Positions 50,837 to 58,343 of a stretch of 64,000 nucleotides of DNA are shown here, in pieces. Within the stretch, counting starts at the first letter, position 1. Each line of letters begins with the position of its first letter. A program made the position numbers and the translations under genes. Under the pieces are notes generated by a model. That model was not told the DNA's origin. It worked only from the letters and a program-made list of their open reading frames with translations, and did no database searches. This DNA is from CAVUAT01 sp963848045 (GTDB taxonomy: Bacteria > Actinomycetota > Thermoleophilia > Solirubrobacterales > 70-9): the NCBI GenBank assembly GCA_963848045.1, contig CAWKCC010000003.1, forward strand, positions 310,001 through 374,000, in the 5' to 3' direction.

Positions 50837-51511
50837 CTAGCCGGGCTGGGCTACGGCCGTCTCGGCGTCGGCCCCGAGTTCCCACAGCACCCGCGCGGTC
50901 CTCGGCGCGGGCTCGGGGTCGAGCAGCAGCGCGTCGCGCAGCGCGGTCATGTCCTCGGGGGTGTCGAGGTCCAGCGCCAGCGATTCGATCGGCTCCAGCG
51001 AGAAGCTCACCTCGGCAGCCCGGGCGCGGGCAACGTGGCGAGCGCGGCTGTCGGGCCCGAAGCCGGGCTCGAAGGCATCGGGCGGGCAGAGCACGAGAGC
51101 GTTGGTCCCGGTGCCGTGGCGGTCGGGGACGATCAGCGTCCGCGGTGTGCGGCCGAGGTGGGCGTCGAGCTCGGCGGGGTCGAACAGTGGGCAGTCGACC
51201 GGCAGCATCACGGCTCGCTCGGCCCCGCCCTCGAGCGCGGCGCGGGCTCCCGCGGCCGCGGCCTGCGAGTGCCCCGGGTCGCTCTCCTGCTCGAGTGTGG
51301 TGTGGCCGAGCCAGCGGGCTTGCCGAGCGACATGGTCGTCGGAGGTCACGATCAGCAGGTCGTCGATCGTGGCGCAGCGACGGATCTTGCCCAGCAGGTC
51401 GAGGAGCATCGCCTCGGCCAGCCGCCTTCGCTGCGCTCTGTCGAGGCTGGGCGAGAGCCGCTCGTGGGCGAAATCGAGGCGCTTGATCGGGATGACTGCG
51501 GTCGTCTTCAT
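50837..51511 (-). CDS. cofC: Phospholactate or phosphoenolpyruvate guanylyltransferase (CofC/FbiD)
   Basis: A 224-residue nucleotidyltransferase. It has the N-terminal VIPIKRLDFAHERLSP motif, the mid strand LLIVTSDDHVARQA, PVDCPLFDPAELDAHL and a GTGTNALVLCPPDAF segment. The enzyme activates 2-phospholactate or phosphoenolpyruvate with GTP for transfer to F0 by CofD. Which acid it uses cannot be told from sequence alone. It lies between cofD and cofE on the minus strand, ahead of cofE by three bases; an 84-base gap separates it from cofD. A TAGCCT box 36 bases upstream could give it a promoter. Confidence 0.87.
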   Translation of the reverse strand: MKTTAVIPIKRLDFAHERLSPSLDRAQRRRLAEAMLLDLLGKIRRCATIDDLLIVTSDDHVARQARWLGHTTLEQESDPGHSQAAAAGARAALEGGAERAVMLPVDCPLFDPAELDAHLGRTPRTLIVPDRHGTGTNALVLCPPDAFEPGFGPDSRARHVARARAAEVSFSLEPIESLALDLDTPEDMTALRDALLLDPEPAPRTARVLWELGADAETAVAQPG

Positions 51512-51595
51512 CTCAGGCTCGGAGCATCGGGCAAGGAAAGCTGAGGCTATCGCTCGAGACCGCTCGCCGCCAGAGGTCGGGCGGGGTGGGCTGGA

Positions 51596-52534
51596 TCAAC
51601 CGGCGCCGATAGATGCCGCCAACTCGAGCGTCGCGATCGCGAGTGCCCTGCGATCTGCGCTGCTCTCCATCAAAGTCGGGCAGCTCAGGGCCACGATCCC
51701 GTCGGGCGCCGGCCCAGGATCGTCCGCGTCGATCGCCATCCCGGCGATCAGCCCCCGGTAGAGGCTCGCCGCTCCGGCTGTGCCGGCGGGCCGGCCGACG
51801 GCGGCCATGAAGCTGTCGGTGGGCCCCTTGACCACTTTCCCGGCCACGTAGGGGCTGACGGCGACCACGGGGGCGCTCGCCGCCATCAGCGCCTCGGGCA
51901 TCCCGGGCACCGCCAGGATCGGTCCGATCGAGATCACCGGGTTGGAGGGTCCGATCACGATCGCGTCGGCGGACTCGATCGCCGCGAGCGCCTCGGGGGT
52001 CGGCACCGCCTCTCCGATTCCCTCGAGCTCGACGGCCTCGACCGCCGGCTCGCCGCGCTCGGCGACCAGGAACTGCTGCAGCCCGCGCCAGCCCCCCGCC
52101 GTGCGAACCTTGGTGCGCACGTGTTGCTCGCACATCGGCAGCACCGAGGCCGCGACGCCGAGGCTCCTGGCTATCTGGGCCTGGGCCGCGGTGCGCGTGC
52201 CCCCCTCCGCCAGGAACGTCGTTCTGTAGAGGCAGGTCGCGAGGTCGCGGTCGGAGAGCTGGAACCAGTCTGGGGCGCCGAGCTGAGTGAGCCGCTCGAA
52301 GACGGTGAAGCTATCGCCCTTCAATCCCCAGCCGCGCTTCTCGTCGATCTCCCCCGAGAGCCAGTAGGTGATCAGGTCCGGGTCGGGCGATACGTCGACG
52401 CCGAGCAGCTCGACGTCGTCGGCGGTGTTCGCGATCACCGAAAGGCCAGCGCCCAGCAGGTCCTGGATGCCGGCCGCGAGCTTGGCCCCTCCGGTACCGC
52501 CGGCCAGCACCACGCAGCGATCGATACCGGTCAC
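51596..52534 (-). CDS. cofD: 2-phospho-L-lactate transferase (CofD/FbiA)
   Basis: A 312-residue transferase that moves the phospholactyl (or phosphoenolpyruvyl) group to F0, giving F420-0 or dehydro-F420-0. The start is VVLAGGTGGAKLAAGI, then VIANTADDVELLGVDVSPDPDLITYWLSG, and later ADAIVIGPSNPVISIGPIL and VAGKVVKGP. The start is GTG 52534, 15 bases after the npdG stop. Length and motifs are standard. It is part of the minus-strand F420 operon npdG-cofD-cofC-cofE. Confidence 0.93.
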   Translation of the reverse strand: MTGIDRCVVLAGGTGGAKLAAGIQDLLGAGLSVIANTADDVELLGVDVSPDPDLITYWLSGEIDEKRGWGLKGDSFTVFERLTQLGAPDWFQLSDRDLATCLYRTTFLAEGGTRTAAQAQIARSLGVAASVLPMCEQHVRTKVRTAGGWRGLQQFLVAERGEPAVEAVELEGIGEAVPTPEALAAIESADAIVIGPSNPVISIGPILAVPGMPEALMAASAPVVAVSPYVAGKVVKGPTDSFMAAVGRPAGTAGAASLYRGLIAGMAIDADDPGPAPDGIVALSCPTLMESSADRRALAIATLELAASIGAG

Positions 52535-52549
52535 AGCAGAAGGTGGCCG

Positions 52550-53233
52550 CTAGGCCCAGTGCTCGCCGTCGGGCAGCCCGGTGACCCTGAGCCCTGCGTG
52601 GGTCTTGTAGCGGGCGTTGATCGAGATCAGCATCGGTGTCAAGGTCTCGACGATCCTCGCCATTTCGAGCGGCCCGGCGTTGACGGCGCGCAGTCCCTCG
52701 ATCAGCTCGACCAGCTGCGCCACTTTGGCCTTGTCTGCCTTGCGGTCGCCGCAGATCAGCACGTCCTCGTCGATCTCCTCCCCGCCGGCCAGGGCCGAGG
52801 CGCTGACCGTGTGCAGGGCCGAGACCACGGTGACTCCCTCGGGCACCATCTCCTGTGCCTGCTGGGCCGCCGAGCCCTGCCAGACCCCGAGCGTGCGCGT
52901 CGCCTTGCCGCTGATCGCCGCCGCCATCGGCACCGTGCAGTCGACCAGGATCTGGCCCTCGGAGAGGGCGTCAGCGAGATTCGTCAGCGTCTCGGACTGG
53001 GCGCGAAACGGCACCGTGAGGAAGACCACGGGCCCGCGCTGGGCAGCCTCGCTGTTATCGAAGCCGGCGATCTCCGCTCCCGGAACCGCGCCGCAGAGCT
53101 TTGACGCTGCCTCCGCGGCGCGCTCGGCCTTGCGAGAGCCGATCACGATTTCCTTTCCTGCCCTGGCCCAGCGCAGTCCCAGGCCGTAGCCCAGGGCGCC
53201 GGTGCCGCCGATGATCGGGATCGGGTCGCTCAC
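52550..53233 (-). CDS. npdG: NADPH:F420 oxidoreductase
   Basis: A 227-residue Rossmann protein. IIGGTGALGYGLGLRWARAG is the NADPH loop, followed by IGSRKAERAAEAA, VVFLTVPFRAQSE and ILVDCTVPM with the pocket for F420. The C-terminal segment (RYKTHAGLRVTGLPDGEHWA) resembles archaeal Fno. It links F420H2 with NADPH in both directions. The start is GTG 53233; upstream, the palindrome contains a TAGGGT box eight bases away, so the message is probably leaderless. It is the first gene of the F420 operon. Confidence 0.92.
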   Translation of the reverse strand: MSDPIPIIGGTGALGYGLGLRWARAGKEIVIGSRKAERAAEAASKLCGAVPGAEIAGFDNSEAAQRGPVVFLTVPFRAQSETLTNLADALSEGQILVDCTVPMAAAISGKATRTLGVWQGSAAQQAQEMVPEGVTVVSALHTVSASALAGGEEIDEDVLICGDRKADKAKVAQLVELIEGLRAVNAGPLEMARIVETLTPMLISINARYKTHAGLRVTGLPDGEHWA

Positions 53234-53240
53234 CGAGCGG

Positions 53241-53258
53241 CACCCTAGCGCTAGGGTG
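53241..53258. promoter_or_regulatory. 18-bp perfect palindrome with two divergent -10 boxes
   Basis: CACCCTAGCGCTAGGGTG is fully self-complementary. On each strand it holds TAGGGT: plus 53252-53257, seven bases before the SDR GTG at 53265, and minus 53242-53247, eight bases before the npdG GTG at 53233. One protein bound here would control both leaderless genes together. Confidence 0.65.
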
Positions 53259-53264
53259 GCGCGA

Positions 53265-54002
53265 GTGAGGCTGGAGGGCAGAAAGGCGCTGGTGACGGGC
53301 GGCGCCGGGGGCATCGGGGCGGCGATCTCGCGGCGTCTCGCCGCCGAGGGCGCGGCTGTGACGATCGGCGATGTCAACCTGGGCGGGGCGAGGGACGTGG
53401 CCGCCGAGATCTCGGCCGACGTGGTCGAGCTCGATGTCACCGACCTCGATTCGGCCCAAGCCGCGGTCGAGGCCACCGGTGCTCTCGACATTCTCGTCAA
53501 CAACGCCGGCACCGACGAGTTCGGCTTCTTCTCCGAGACCACGCCCGAGCAGTGGCAGAGGGTTCTCGCCGTCAACCTCCACGGCGTTCTCAACTGCACC
53601 CACGCGGCGCTCCCCGGCATGCAGGAGGCCGGCTACGGCCGCATGGTCAACATCGCCTCGGAGGCCGGCCGGGTCGGCTCCAAGGGCTCGGCCGTCTACT
53701 CGGCCGCCAAGGGAGGGGTGATCGCCTTCACCAAGGTGATGGCGCGCGAGGGCGCGCGCTTCGGCATCAACGCCAACGGCATCGCCCCAGGGCCGATCGA
53801 GACGCCGCTGCTGATGCAGGCCGCCGAGTTTGGCGAGATCGGCCGCAAGCTGATCGAGAACATGAAGGCGGGCACCCAGCTCCGCCGCATGGGCCAGCCT
53901 GAGGAGGTCGCCGCCGCGGTCGCCTTTCTCGCCTCCGACGACGCCTCGTATGTGACCGGCGAGATCCTCGGCGTCTCCGGCGGCATGGGGATGGTGGGAT
54001 GA
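53265..54002 (+). CDS. Short-chain dehydrogenase/reductase, 3-oxoacyl reductase type
   Basis: A 245-residue classical SDR. It has the TGGAGGIGAAI nucleotide loop, DVTDLDS, LVNNAGT, the catalytic Ser in NIASEAGRVGS, the YSAAKGG active-site Tyr and Lys, and GPIETPLL. The Ser-Tyr-Lys set is complete, unlike the frameshifted SDR at 4663. It probably reduces or oxidises a 3-hydroxyacyl-CoA or related alcohol with NAD(P). GTG 53265 is used because of the palindrome box. Its stop overlaps the next ATG (ATGA), so it is coupled to the FlK-like thioesterase. Confidence 0.83.
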   Translation: MRLEGRKALVTGGAGGIGAAISRRLAAEGAAVTIGDVNLGGARDVAAEISADVVELDVTDLDSAQAAVEATGALDILVNNAGTDEFGFFSETTPEQWQRVLAVNLHGVLNCTHAALPGMQEAGYGRMVNIASEAGRVGSKGSAVYSAAKGGVIAFTKVMAREGARFGINANGIAPGPIETPLLMQAAEFGEIGRKLIENMKAGTQLRRMGQPEEVAAAVAFLASDDASYVTGEILGVSGGMGMVG

Positions 54003-54373
54003 CCCTCGAGATCGGCGTTGAGCGCAGCGACGAGTTCGTCGTGGACGACCGCCTGCTCACCGACGTCGGCGGCACGATCGGCGTCAGCGTGCTCTCCACC
54101 CCGGGGATGATCGGGATGATGGAGCGCACCGCCGCGATGCTCGCCCTGGATCACCTGCCCGATGGCAAGGCGACCGTCGGCTTCGAGGTCTGCGTCAAGC
54201 ACGTCGCCGCCTGCGCAGCGGGTGCCCGCTGCGTCGCCATCGCGAGGCTGGGCGAGATCGCCGATCAGCGCAAGCTGCGCTTCGACGTCGAGGTGCGCGA
54301 GGGCGAGCGCACGATCGGCGTCGGTACCCACGAGCGCCGCGTGATCGAGCTCGGGGCCGTGAAGCGAGACTAA
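53999..54373 (+). CDS. Fluoroacetyl-CoA thioesterase-like (FlK family) protein
   Basis: A 124-residue hotdog protein. Thr34, Glu42 and His68 (STPGMIGMMERTA and CVKHVA) lie at the spacing 8 and 26 that FlK has for Thr42, Glu50 and His76. That match is strong family evidence. FlK hydrolyses fluoroacetyl-CoA; most homologues probably cleave other short acyl-CoA esters. It overlaps the SDR by four bases. The next gene, HMG-CoA lyase, has a -10 box on this gene's stop codon, so it may be separately transcribed. Confidence 0.78.
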   Translation: MTLEIGVERSDEFVVDDRLLTDVGGTIGVSVLSTPGMIGMMERTAAMLALDHLPDGKATVGFEVCVKHVAACAAGARCVAIARLGEIADQRKLRFDVEVREGERTIGVGTHERRVIELGAVKRD

Positions 54374-54376
54374 CCT
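54371..54376 (+). promoter_or_regulatory. -10 box of leaderless HMG-CoA lyase gene
   Basis: TAACCT overlaps the thioesterase stop codon and ends six bases before GTG 54383. No Shine-Dalgarno sequence is seen. Confidence 0.45.
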
Positions 54377-54382
54377 CGGTCC

Positions 54383-55300
54383 GTGACCCCCAGCGCTGTT
54401 CGCATCCGCGAGGTCGGGCCCCGGGACGGGTTCCAAAACGAGCCCGAGGTGATCCCCACGGCCGACAAGCTGCGGCTGATCGCGATGCTCGCCGACGCCG
54501 GGCTGAAGCGGATCGAGGTGACCTCCTTCGTGCGGCCCGACGTGGTCCCCCAGCTCGCGGACGCGGCCGAGGTGCTGGGCGCCCTCGAGCCCCGCGAGGG
54601 CGTCGCCTTCTCGGTGCTGATCCCCAACCGTCACGGTCTCGACAACGCTCTGGAGCTGCGCGAGCGCTTCCAGGGGGCCAACTTCTTCCTCTCGGCCTCG
54701 GAGACCCACAACGCCAAGAACGTCAACCGCTCCATCGCCGACTCGCTCGCGGACCTCGAGGGGACGATCGGGGCGGCGCGGGAGGCCGGGCTGCGCTGCG
54801 AGGGCGTGATCTCGACCAGCTTCGGATGCCCCTACGAGGGCGAGGTGCCGGTCGAGCGCGTGATCGAGATCGCCCGCCGCCTCTCGCAGTTCGGCTGCGA
54901 GGAGATCGGCTTCGGCGACACCACCGGTATGGCGAACCCGCGGCAGGTGCGGGGGTTCTTCGAGCGGGCGCATCAGGATCAGGAGCTGGGCGGGGTCGAG
55001 CTGACGGCGCACTTCCACAACACCCGCGGCCAGGGGCTCGCCAACGTGTTGGCGGCGCTCGAGACCGGGATCGCGAGCTTCGAGAGCTCTTTCGGCGAGC
55101 TCGGCGGCTGCCCGGTGCCCCCCGGCGCCACCGGCAACATCGCCACCGAGGACCTGGTCTCGATGCTGGATGAGATGGGGATCGCGACCGGGGTGGACCT
55201 GGCGCGCCTGCTCGAGGCCTCGCGCTCCGCCCAGGAGCTGCTCGGCCGGCCTCTCGGCGCCCACCTGATCACCGCTGGACCGGTCGACTGGTCTCCGTGA
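54383..55300 (+). CDS. mvaB: Hydroxymethylglutaryl-CoA lyase
   Basis: A 305-residue TIM-barrel lyase that splits HMG-CoA into acetyl-CoA and acetoacetate in leucine breakdown. It has REVGPRDGFQNEP with the metal Asp, EVTSFVRPDVVPQ, ISTSFGCPYEG, GFGDTTGMANP, HFHNTRGQGLAN with the two His metal ligands, and the catalytic Cys243 in GGCPVPPGATGN. Length and order are those of bacterial HMG-CoA lyases. The acetoacetate made here matches the acetoacetyl-CoA synthetase encoded at 60702-62735. Confidence 0.92.
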   Translation: MTPSAVRIREVGPRDGFQNEPEVIPTADKLRLIAMLADAGLKRIEVTSFVRPDVVPQLADAAEVLGALEPREGVAFSVLIPNRHGLDNALELRERFQGANFFLSASETHNAKNVNRSIADSLADLEGTIGAAREAGLRCEGVISTSFGCPYEGEVPVERVIEIARRLSQFGCEEIGFGDTTGMANPRQVRGFFERAHQDQELGGVELTAHFHNTRGQGLANVLAALETGIASFESSFGELGGCPVPPGATGNIATEDLVSMLDEMGIATGVDLARLLEASRSAQELLGRPLGAHLITAGPVDWSP

Positions 55301-55336
55301 CGCCGAGCGTTGCGGTGCCCTCGTCCAGATCGGCGA

Positions 55337-55342
55337 TAGGCT
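55337..55342 (+). promoter_or_regulatory. -10 box before the SnoaL-like gene
   Basis: TAGGCT ends seven bases before ATG 55350, the same arrangement as at 35404. Confidence 0.48.
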
Positions 55343-55349
55343 TGGCAAG

Positions 55350-55742
55350 ATGATCAGCGACCGCTTCCGAGCCGCGGCCGAGGCCAAGGACTTCTCGGCG
55401 ATCGAGGAGCTCTTCGCCGAAGACGTCGTCTTCCGCAGCCCCGTCGTCTTCAAGCCCTACGAGGGGCGTGAGGCCGTGGCCATGCTGCTCGGCGCCGTGG
55501 TCCGGGTCTTCGAGGACTTCCGCTACACCGACCAGGTCGAGACCGGCGACACGGCGGCTCTCGCCTTCAGCGCCCGCGCCGGCGACCGCGAGCTGGACGG
55601 GATCGACCTGCTGCGCTTCGACTCAGAGGGCCGGGTGCGCGAGATGGCCGTCTACATCCGGCCGATGAGTGGGCTCAACGCGCTCGCCGCCGAGATGCAG
55701 CGCATGCTCGAGCAGCTGGGCGGCGCCACCGCGCCCGCCTAG
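55350..55742 (+). CDS. SnoaL-like (NTF2 fold) protein
   Basis: A 130-residue protein with the small NTF2-like cone. It begins RFRAAAEAKDFSAIEELFAEDVVFRSPV, and has AVAMLLGAVVRVFEDFRYTD and RELDGIDLLRFDSEGRVREM. Asp and His residues face the pocket in such proteins, which act as isomerases, hydratases or binding domains. The substrate is unknown. It stands between HMG-CoA lyase and a sulfatase and has its own -10 box. The family assignment is from the overall pattern. Confidence 0.75.
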   Translation: MISDRFRAAAEAKDFSAIEELFAEDVVFRSPVVFKPYEGREAVAMLLGAVVRVFEDFRYTDQVETGDTAALAFSARAGDRELDGIDLLRFDSEGRVREMAVYIRPMSGLNALAAEMQRMLEQLGGATAPA

Positions 55743-55772
55743 CGGCGTTCCCTCCGGGAAGCGAGCCGGGGG

Positions 55773-57281
55773 CTAGGGGCAGGCGGGCCCGGCGCAGGCC
55801 CGGATCTGGGCGAGCCGAGCCTCGAGCTTCGCCCTGATCGCCGCGTGGGCGGGGCTTGCGTGCAGGCTGTCGAGTTGGAAAGGGTCTTCGGCGAGGTCGT
55901 AGAGCTCCGGTGTCAGGCCGGGGCCGTTGTCGAGATAGACGAAGCGGCCGTCGCGGAGGCCCGCCGAGCCGCCGTAGACCTGGCTCTCGAAGAGGATCTC
56001 GCGGTCGGCTCCCGCGCCGGGATCTCTGGCCGGGCCCACGAGCGAGCGGCCATCCATCACACGCCGCGGCGTCACCTTGGCCAGGGCGGCGATGGTCGGC
56101 GTGAGGTCGACGTTGCTGACCAGCTGTTCGCGGACGACGCCGGCCGGGAACTTCGGCCCTCTGACGATCAGTGGCACGCGGGTGGACTCCTCGTAGATGA
56201 AGCTCTTGAACAGCAGCCGGTGCGCGCCCAGCAACAGGCCGTTGTCGGAGGTGAAGAAGATGTAGGTGCGCCGCAGGTCGCGGGCCTTGCGAAGCTTGCC
56301 CACGATTCGCTTCACCGCCTCGTCCACGGCCAGCAGGCTCTCGATGCTGCTGCGGTAGCGACGGTCGATGTCGGCGATCTGACCTCCGCTCAATGCCGGT
56401 GCGCTGCTTACCGGTTCCGGCTTGTCCGAGACGTCGGCCTCGTCGAAGTTGGGGGTGCGAGGCGCTGTCGCGTGCTCATAGCGCCCCCAGTGACGGATCG
56501 CGGGCTGGGGATCGCGAGTGGCGCCCGGCGGCACGCCGGCCTCGCCGTGCGGCGCGGTCGGGTTGAACCAGAGGAAGAAGGGCTTCGGCTTCGGGGCGCG
56601 CCGCTTCACGAAACGGACCGCTTTCGAGGCGAGCACGTCGGTCACGTAGTTCTTGCCGCCGCGCCTGTAGTAGCGCACCTTGCCCTGCTCGTTCAGCTTG
56701 TACTTGTAGCGGCGCTGCTCGAGCCCGCCGGTGAGCCCGTACCACTCGGCCCAGCCGGGCGGGATCTCGCGCGCGTCGGGGACCGGCTCGGGGATGCCGT
56801 CGTCGATCCCGTAGCCGTTCAGGTACTTGCCGACCATCGCCGTTCGGTAGCCCGAGCGGCGCAGCCAGACCGGCAGCGTGTTGGCGTGGTCGAGGCCGTT
56901 GTAGCCGTTCGGCAGTTGGATCGAATAGACGCCGTGGTTGTGCGAGTACTGCCCGGTCAGCAGCGTGGCCCGGGACGGGCAGCAGAGGGGGAAGGAGACG
57001 TAGCTGTTGCGGAAGGTCGTCCCCTTGGCGGCGAGCAGCCGCTGGGTCAGCTCCAGACCGAGCATGGAGTCGTTCTGGTCGTCGGTCATGACCACGATCA
57101 CGTTGGGGCGCTTCTGCTTGGCGTTGGCCTTGCGCTGCTTCTTCAGGCGCTCGCGCTTCACCTTGCCTTTGCTCGCGGCGACCGCCTGGGGCGCGATCGC
57201 GGCGCCGGCTAGCGCCACGGCTGCGAGCGCGCAGCCGACCGCTACGCCCGCGCCCATCCGGTTTCTTGGCCCCGCGCCCAT
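55773..57281 (-). CDS. Secreted sulfatase
   Basis: A 502-residue sulfatase. A Sec signal peptide covers residues 1-36 (MGAGPRNRMGAGVAVGCALA onward), and a Lys/Arg/Gln-rich stretch precedes the catalytic domain. Metal residues are in VVMTDDQNDS (Asp67, Asp68). The sulfatase signature LCCPSRATLLTG puts the Cys that becomes formylglycine at residue 101. FFLWFNPTAPHG and TSDNGLLLGAH complete the site. It hydrolyses sulfate esters outside the cytoplasm; the substrate is unknown. ATG 57281 is preferred over the ORF start at 57353 because it gives the signal peptide at the N-terminus. A formylglycine-generating enzyme is not in the window. Confidence 0.88.
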   Translation of the reverse strand: MGAGPRNRMGAGVAVGCALAAVALAGAAIAPQAVAASKGKVKRERLKKQRKANAKQKRPNVIVVMTDDQNDSMLGLELTQRLLAAKGTTFRNSYVSFPLCCPSRATLLTGQYSHNHGVYSIQLPNGYNGLDHANTLPVWLRRSGYRTAMVGKYLNGYGIDDGIPEPVPDAREIPPGWAEWYGLTGGLEQRRYKYKLNEQGKVRYYRRGGKNYVTDVLASKAVRFVKRRAPKPKPFFLWFNPTAPHGEAGVPPGATRDPQPAIRHWGRYEHATAPRTPNFDEADVSDKPEPVSSAPALSGGQIADIDRRYRSSIESLLAVDEAVKRIVGKLRKARDLRRTYIFFTSDNGLLLGAHRLLFKSFIYEESTRVPLIVRGPKFPAGVVREQLVSNVDLTPTIAALAKVTPRRVMDGRSLVGPARDPGAGADREILFESQVYGGSAGLRDGRFVYLDNGPGLTPELYDLAEDPFQLDSLHASPAHAAIRAKLEARLAQIRACAGPACP

Positions 57282-57295
57282 CAGCTCAGCAACAC

Positions 57296-57311
57296 CCTCG
57301 CTGCAGCGAGG
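57296..57311. promoter_or_regulatory. 16-bp perfect palindrome between sulfatase and hbd
   Basis: CCTCGCTGCAGCGAGG is fully self-complementary. It lies 15 bases before the sulfatase start and 118 bases before hbd. It may be an operator for either gene. It also lies in the longer sulfatase ORF, which weakens neither reading. Confidence 0.35.
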
Positions 57312-57381
57312 TAGCGGCCCCGCGCCATTCGCGCGGCGTCGGGCTTCGACCATAGCGGCGGCGTGGGAGGCCGTCGGGCGC

Positions 57382-57387
57382 TAGGCT
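57382..57387 (+). promoter_or_regulatory. -10 box of hbd with a conventional leader
   Basis: TAGGCT is followed by about 40 bases holding GGAGGAG, then the ATG at 57429. This gene uses the same box as the leaderless genes but with a Shine-Dalgarno leader. Confidence 0.5.
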
Positions 57388-57428
57388 GCTCGCCCGCCAG
57401 TTCCCTTCGACGGAGGAGTGCCGAAAGC

Positions 57429-58316
57429 ATGGAGATCAACAAGGTCGGCGTGCTGGGCTGCGGCCTGATGGGCCACGGGATCGCCCAGATCTGCGCCCAG
57501 AACGGCTGGGACGTGGTCGTGCGCGAGCTCGACCAGGACAGGCTCGACAAGGGCATGGGCAAGATCTCCAAGCAGCTCGAGAGGGCCGTCTCCAAGGGCA
57601 AGATGGAGCAGGCCGACGCCGACGCCGTGCTGGCGCGGATCACTCCCACCCTCGACTACGGCGAGCTCGCCGACTGCGATCTCGTGATCGAGGCGATCGA
57701 CGAGGACCTTGATCGCAAACTGGAGATGTGGGGCGAGGTGGAGGGCGTCGCCAAGAGCGATGCTGTCTTCGCCACCAACACCTCATCGCTGTCGGTGGCC
57801 GAGCAGGCCGCGGCCACGGGGCGCCCCGAGCGCTTCCTGGGCCTGCACTTCTTCAACCCCGCCCAGGTGATGCCGCTGCTCGAGGTCGTCAGGGCCGAGG
57901 GGACCTCCGAGGAGGCCTACGGCCTCGGCTTCGAGGTCGGCGAGGCGCTCGGCAAGACGACGGTGGCCGCCCGCGATAACCGCGGCTTCATCGTCAACCG
58001 GTTGCTGGTGCCCTACATGCTCGACGCGATGCGCGCCTACGAGCAGGGGGTGGGGTCGATCGCCGACATAGACGCCGGCATGATGGCCGGCGCCAGCCAC
58101 CCGATGGGCCCGCTGACGCTGGCCGATTTCGTCGGCCTCGACACGCTGGCCTCGATCGCGCAGGTGATGTTCGACGCCTACGGCGAGGATCGCTTCGCCG
58201 CGCCGGAGATCCTGCGCCAGATGGTCGATGCAGGAGATTTTGGTAGGAAGTCGGGCAAAGGGTTCTACGATTACTCCGGCGAGAAGCCCGTTCCCGTGGA
58301 CGCGGGAGCCGAGTAG
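57429..58316 (+). CDS. hbd: 3-hydroxybutyryl-CoA dehydrogenase
   Basis: A 295-residue NAD-dependent enzyme. The GCGLMG nucleotide loop is at residues 10-15, VLGCGLMGHGIAQ. The catalytic centre is in LGLHFFNPAQVMPLLEVV (His, Asn), the second domain has DNRGFIVNRLLVPYMLDA, and the end has HPMGPLTLADFVGLD. It interconverts acetoacetyl-CoA and 3-hydroxybutyryl-CoA. With dehydration this leads to crotonyl-CoA, the substrate of ccr at 21154. GGAGGAG lies about 10 bases before the ATG. A DivIVA-type gene follows. Confidence 0.92.
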   Translation: MEINKVGVLGCGLMGHGIAQICAQNGWDVVVRELDQDRLDKGMGKISKQLERAVSKGKMEQADADAVLARITPTLDYGELADCDLVIEAIDEDLDRKLEMWGEVEGVAKSDAVFATNTSSLSVAEQAAATGRPERFLGLHFFNPAQVMPLLEVVRAEGTSEEAYGLGFEVGEALGKTTVAARDNRGFIVNRLLVPYMLDAMRAYEQGVGSIADIDAGMMAGASHPMGPLTLADFVGLDTLASIAQVMFDAYGEDRFAAPEILRQMVDAGDFGRKSGKGFYDYSGEKPVPVDAGAE

Positions 58317-58343
58317 CGCGCGAAACACCGATTGGAGACGAGC

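Noticed and set aside
55748..55760. Short hairpin TTCCC-TCC-GGGAA as terminator
   Set aside because: A five-pair stem with a three-base loop is too weak to claim.
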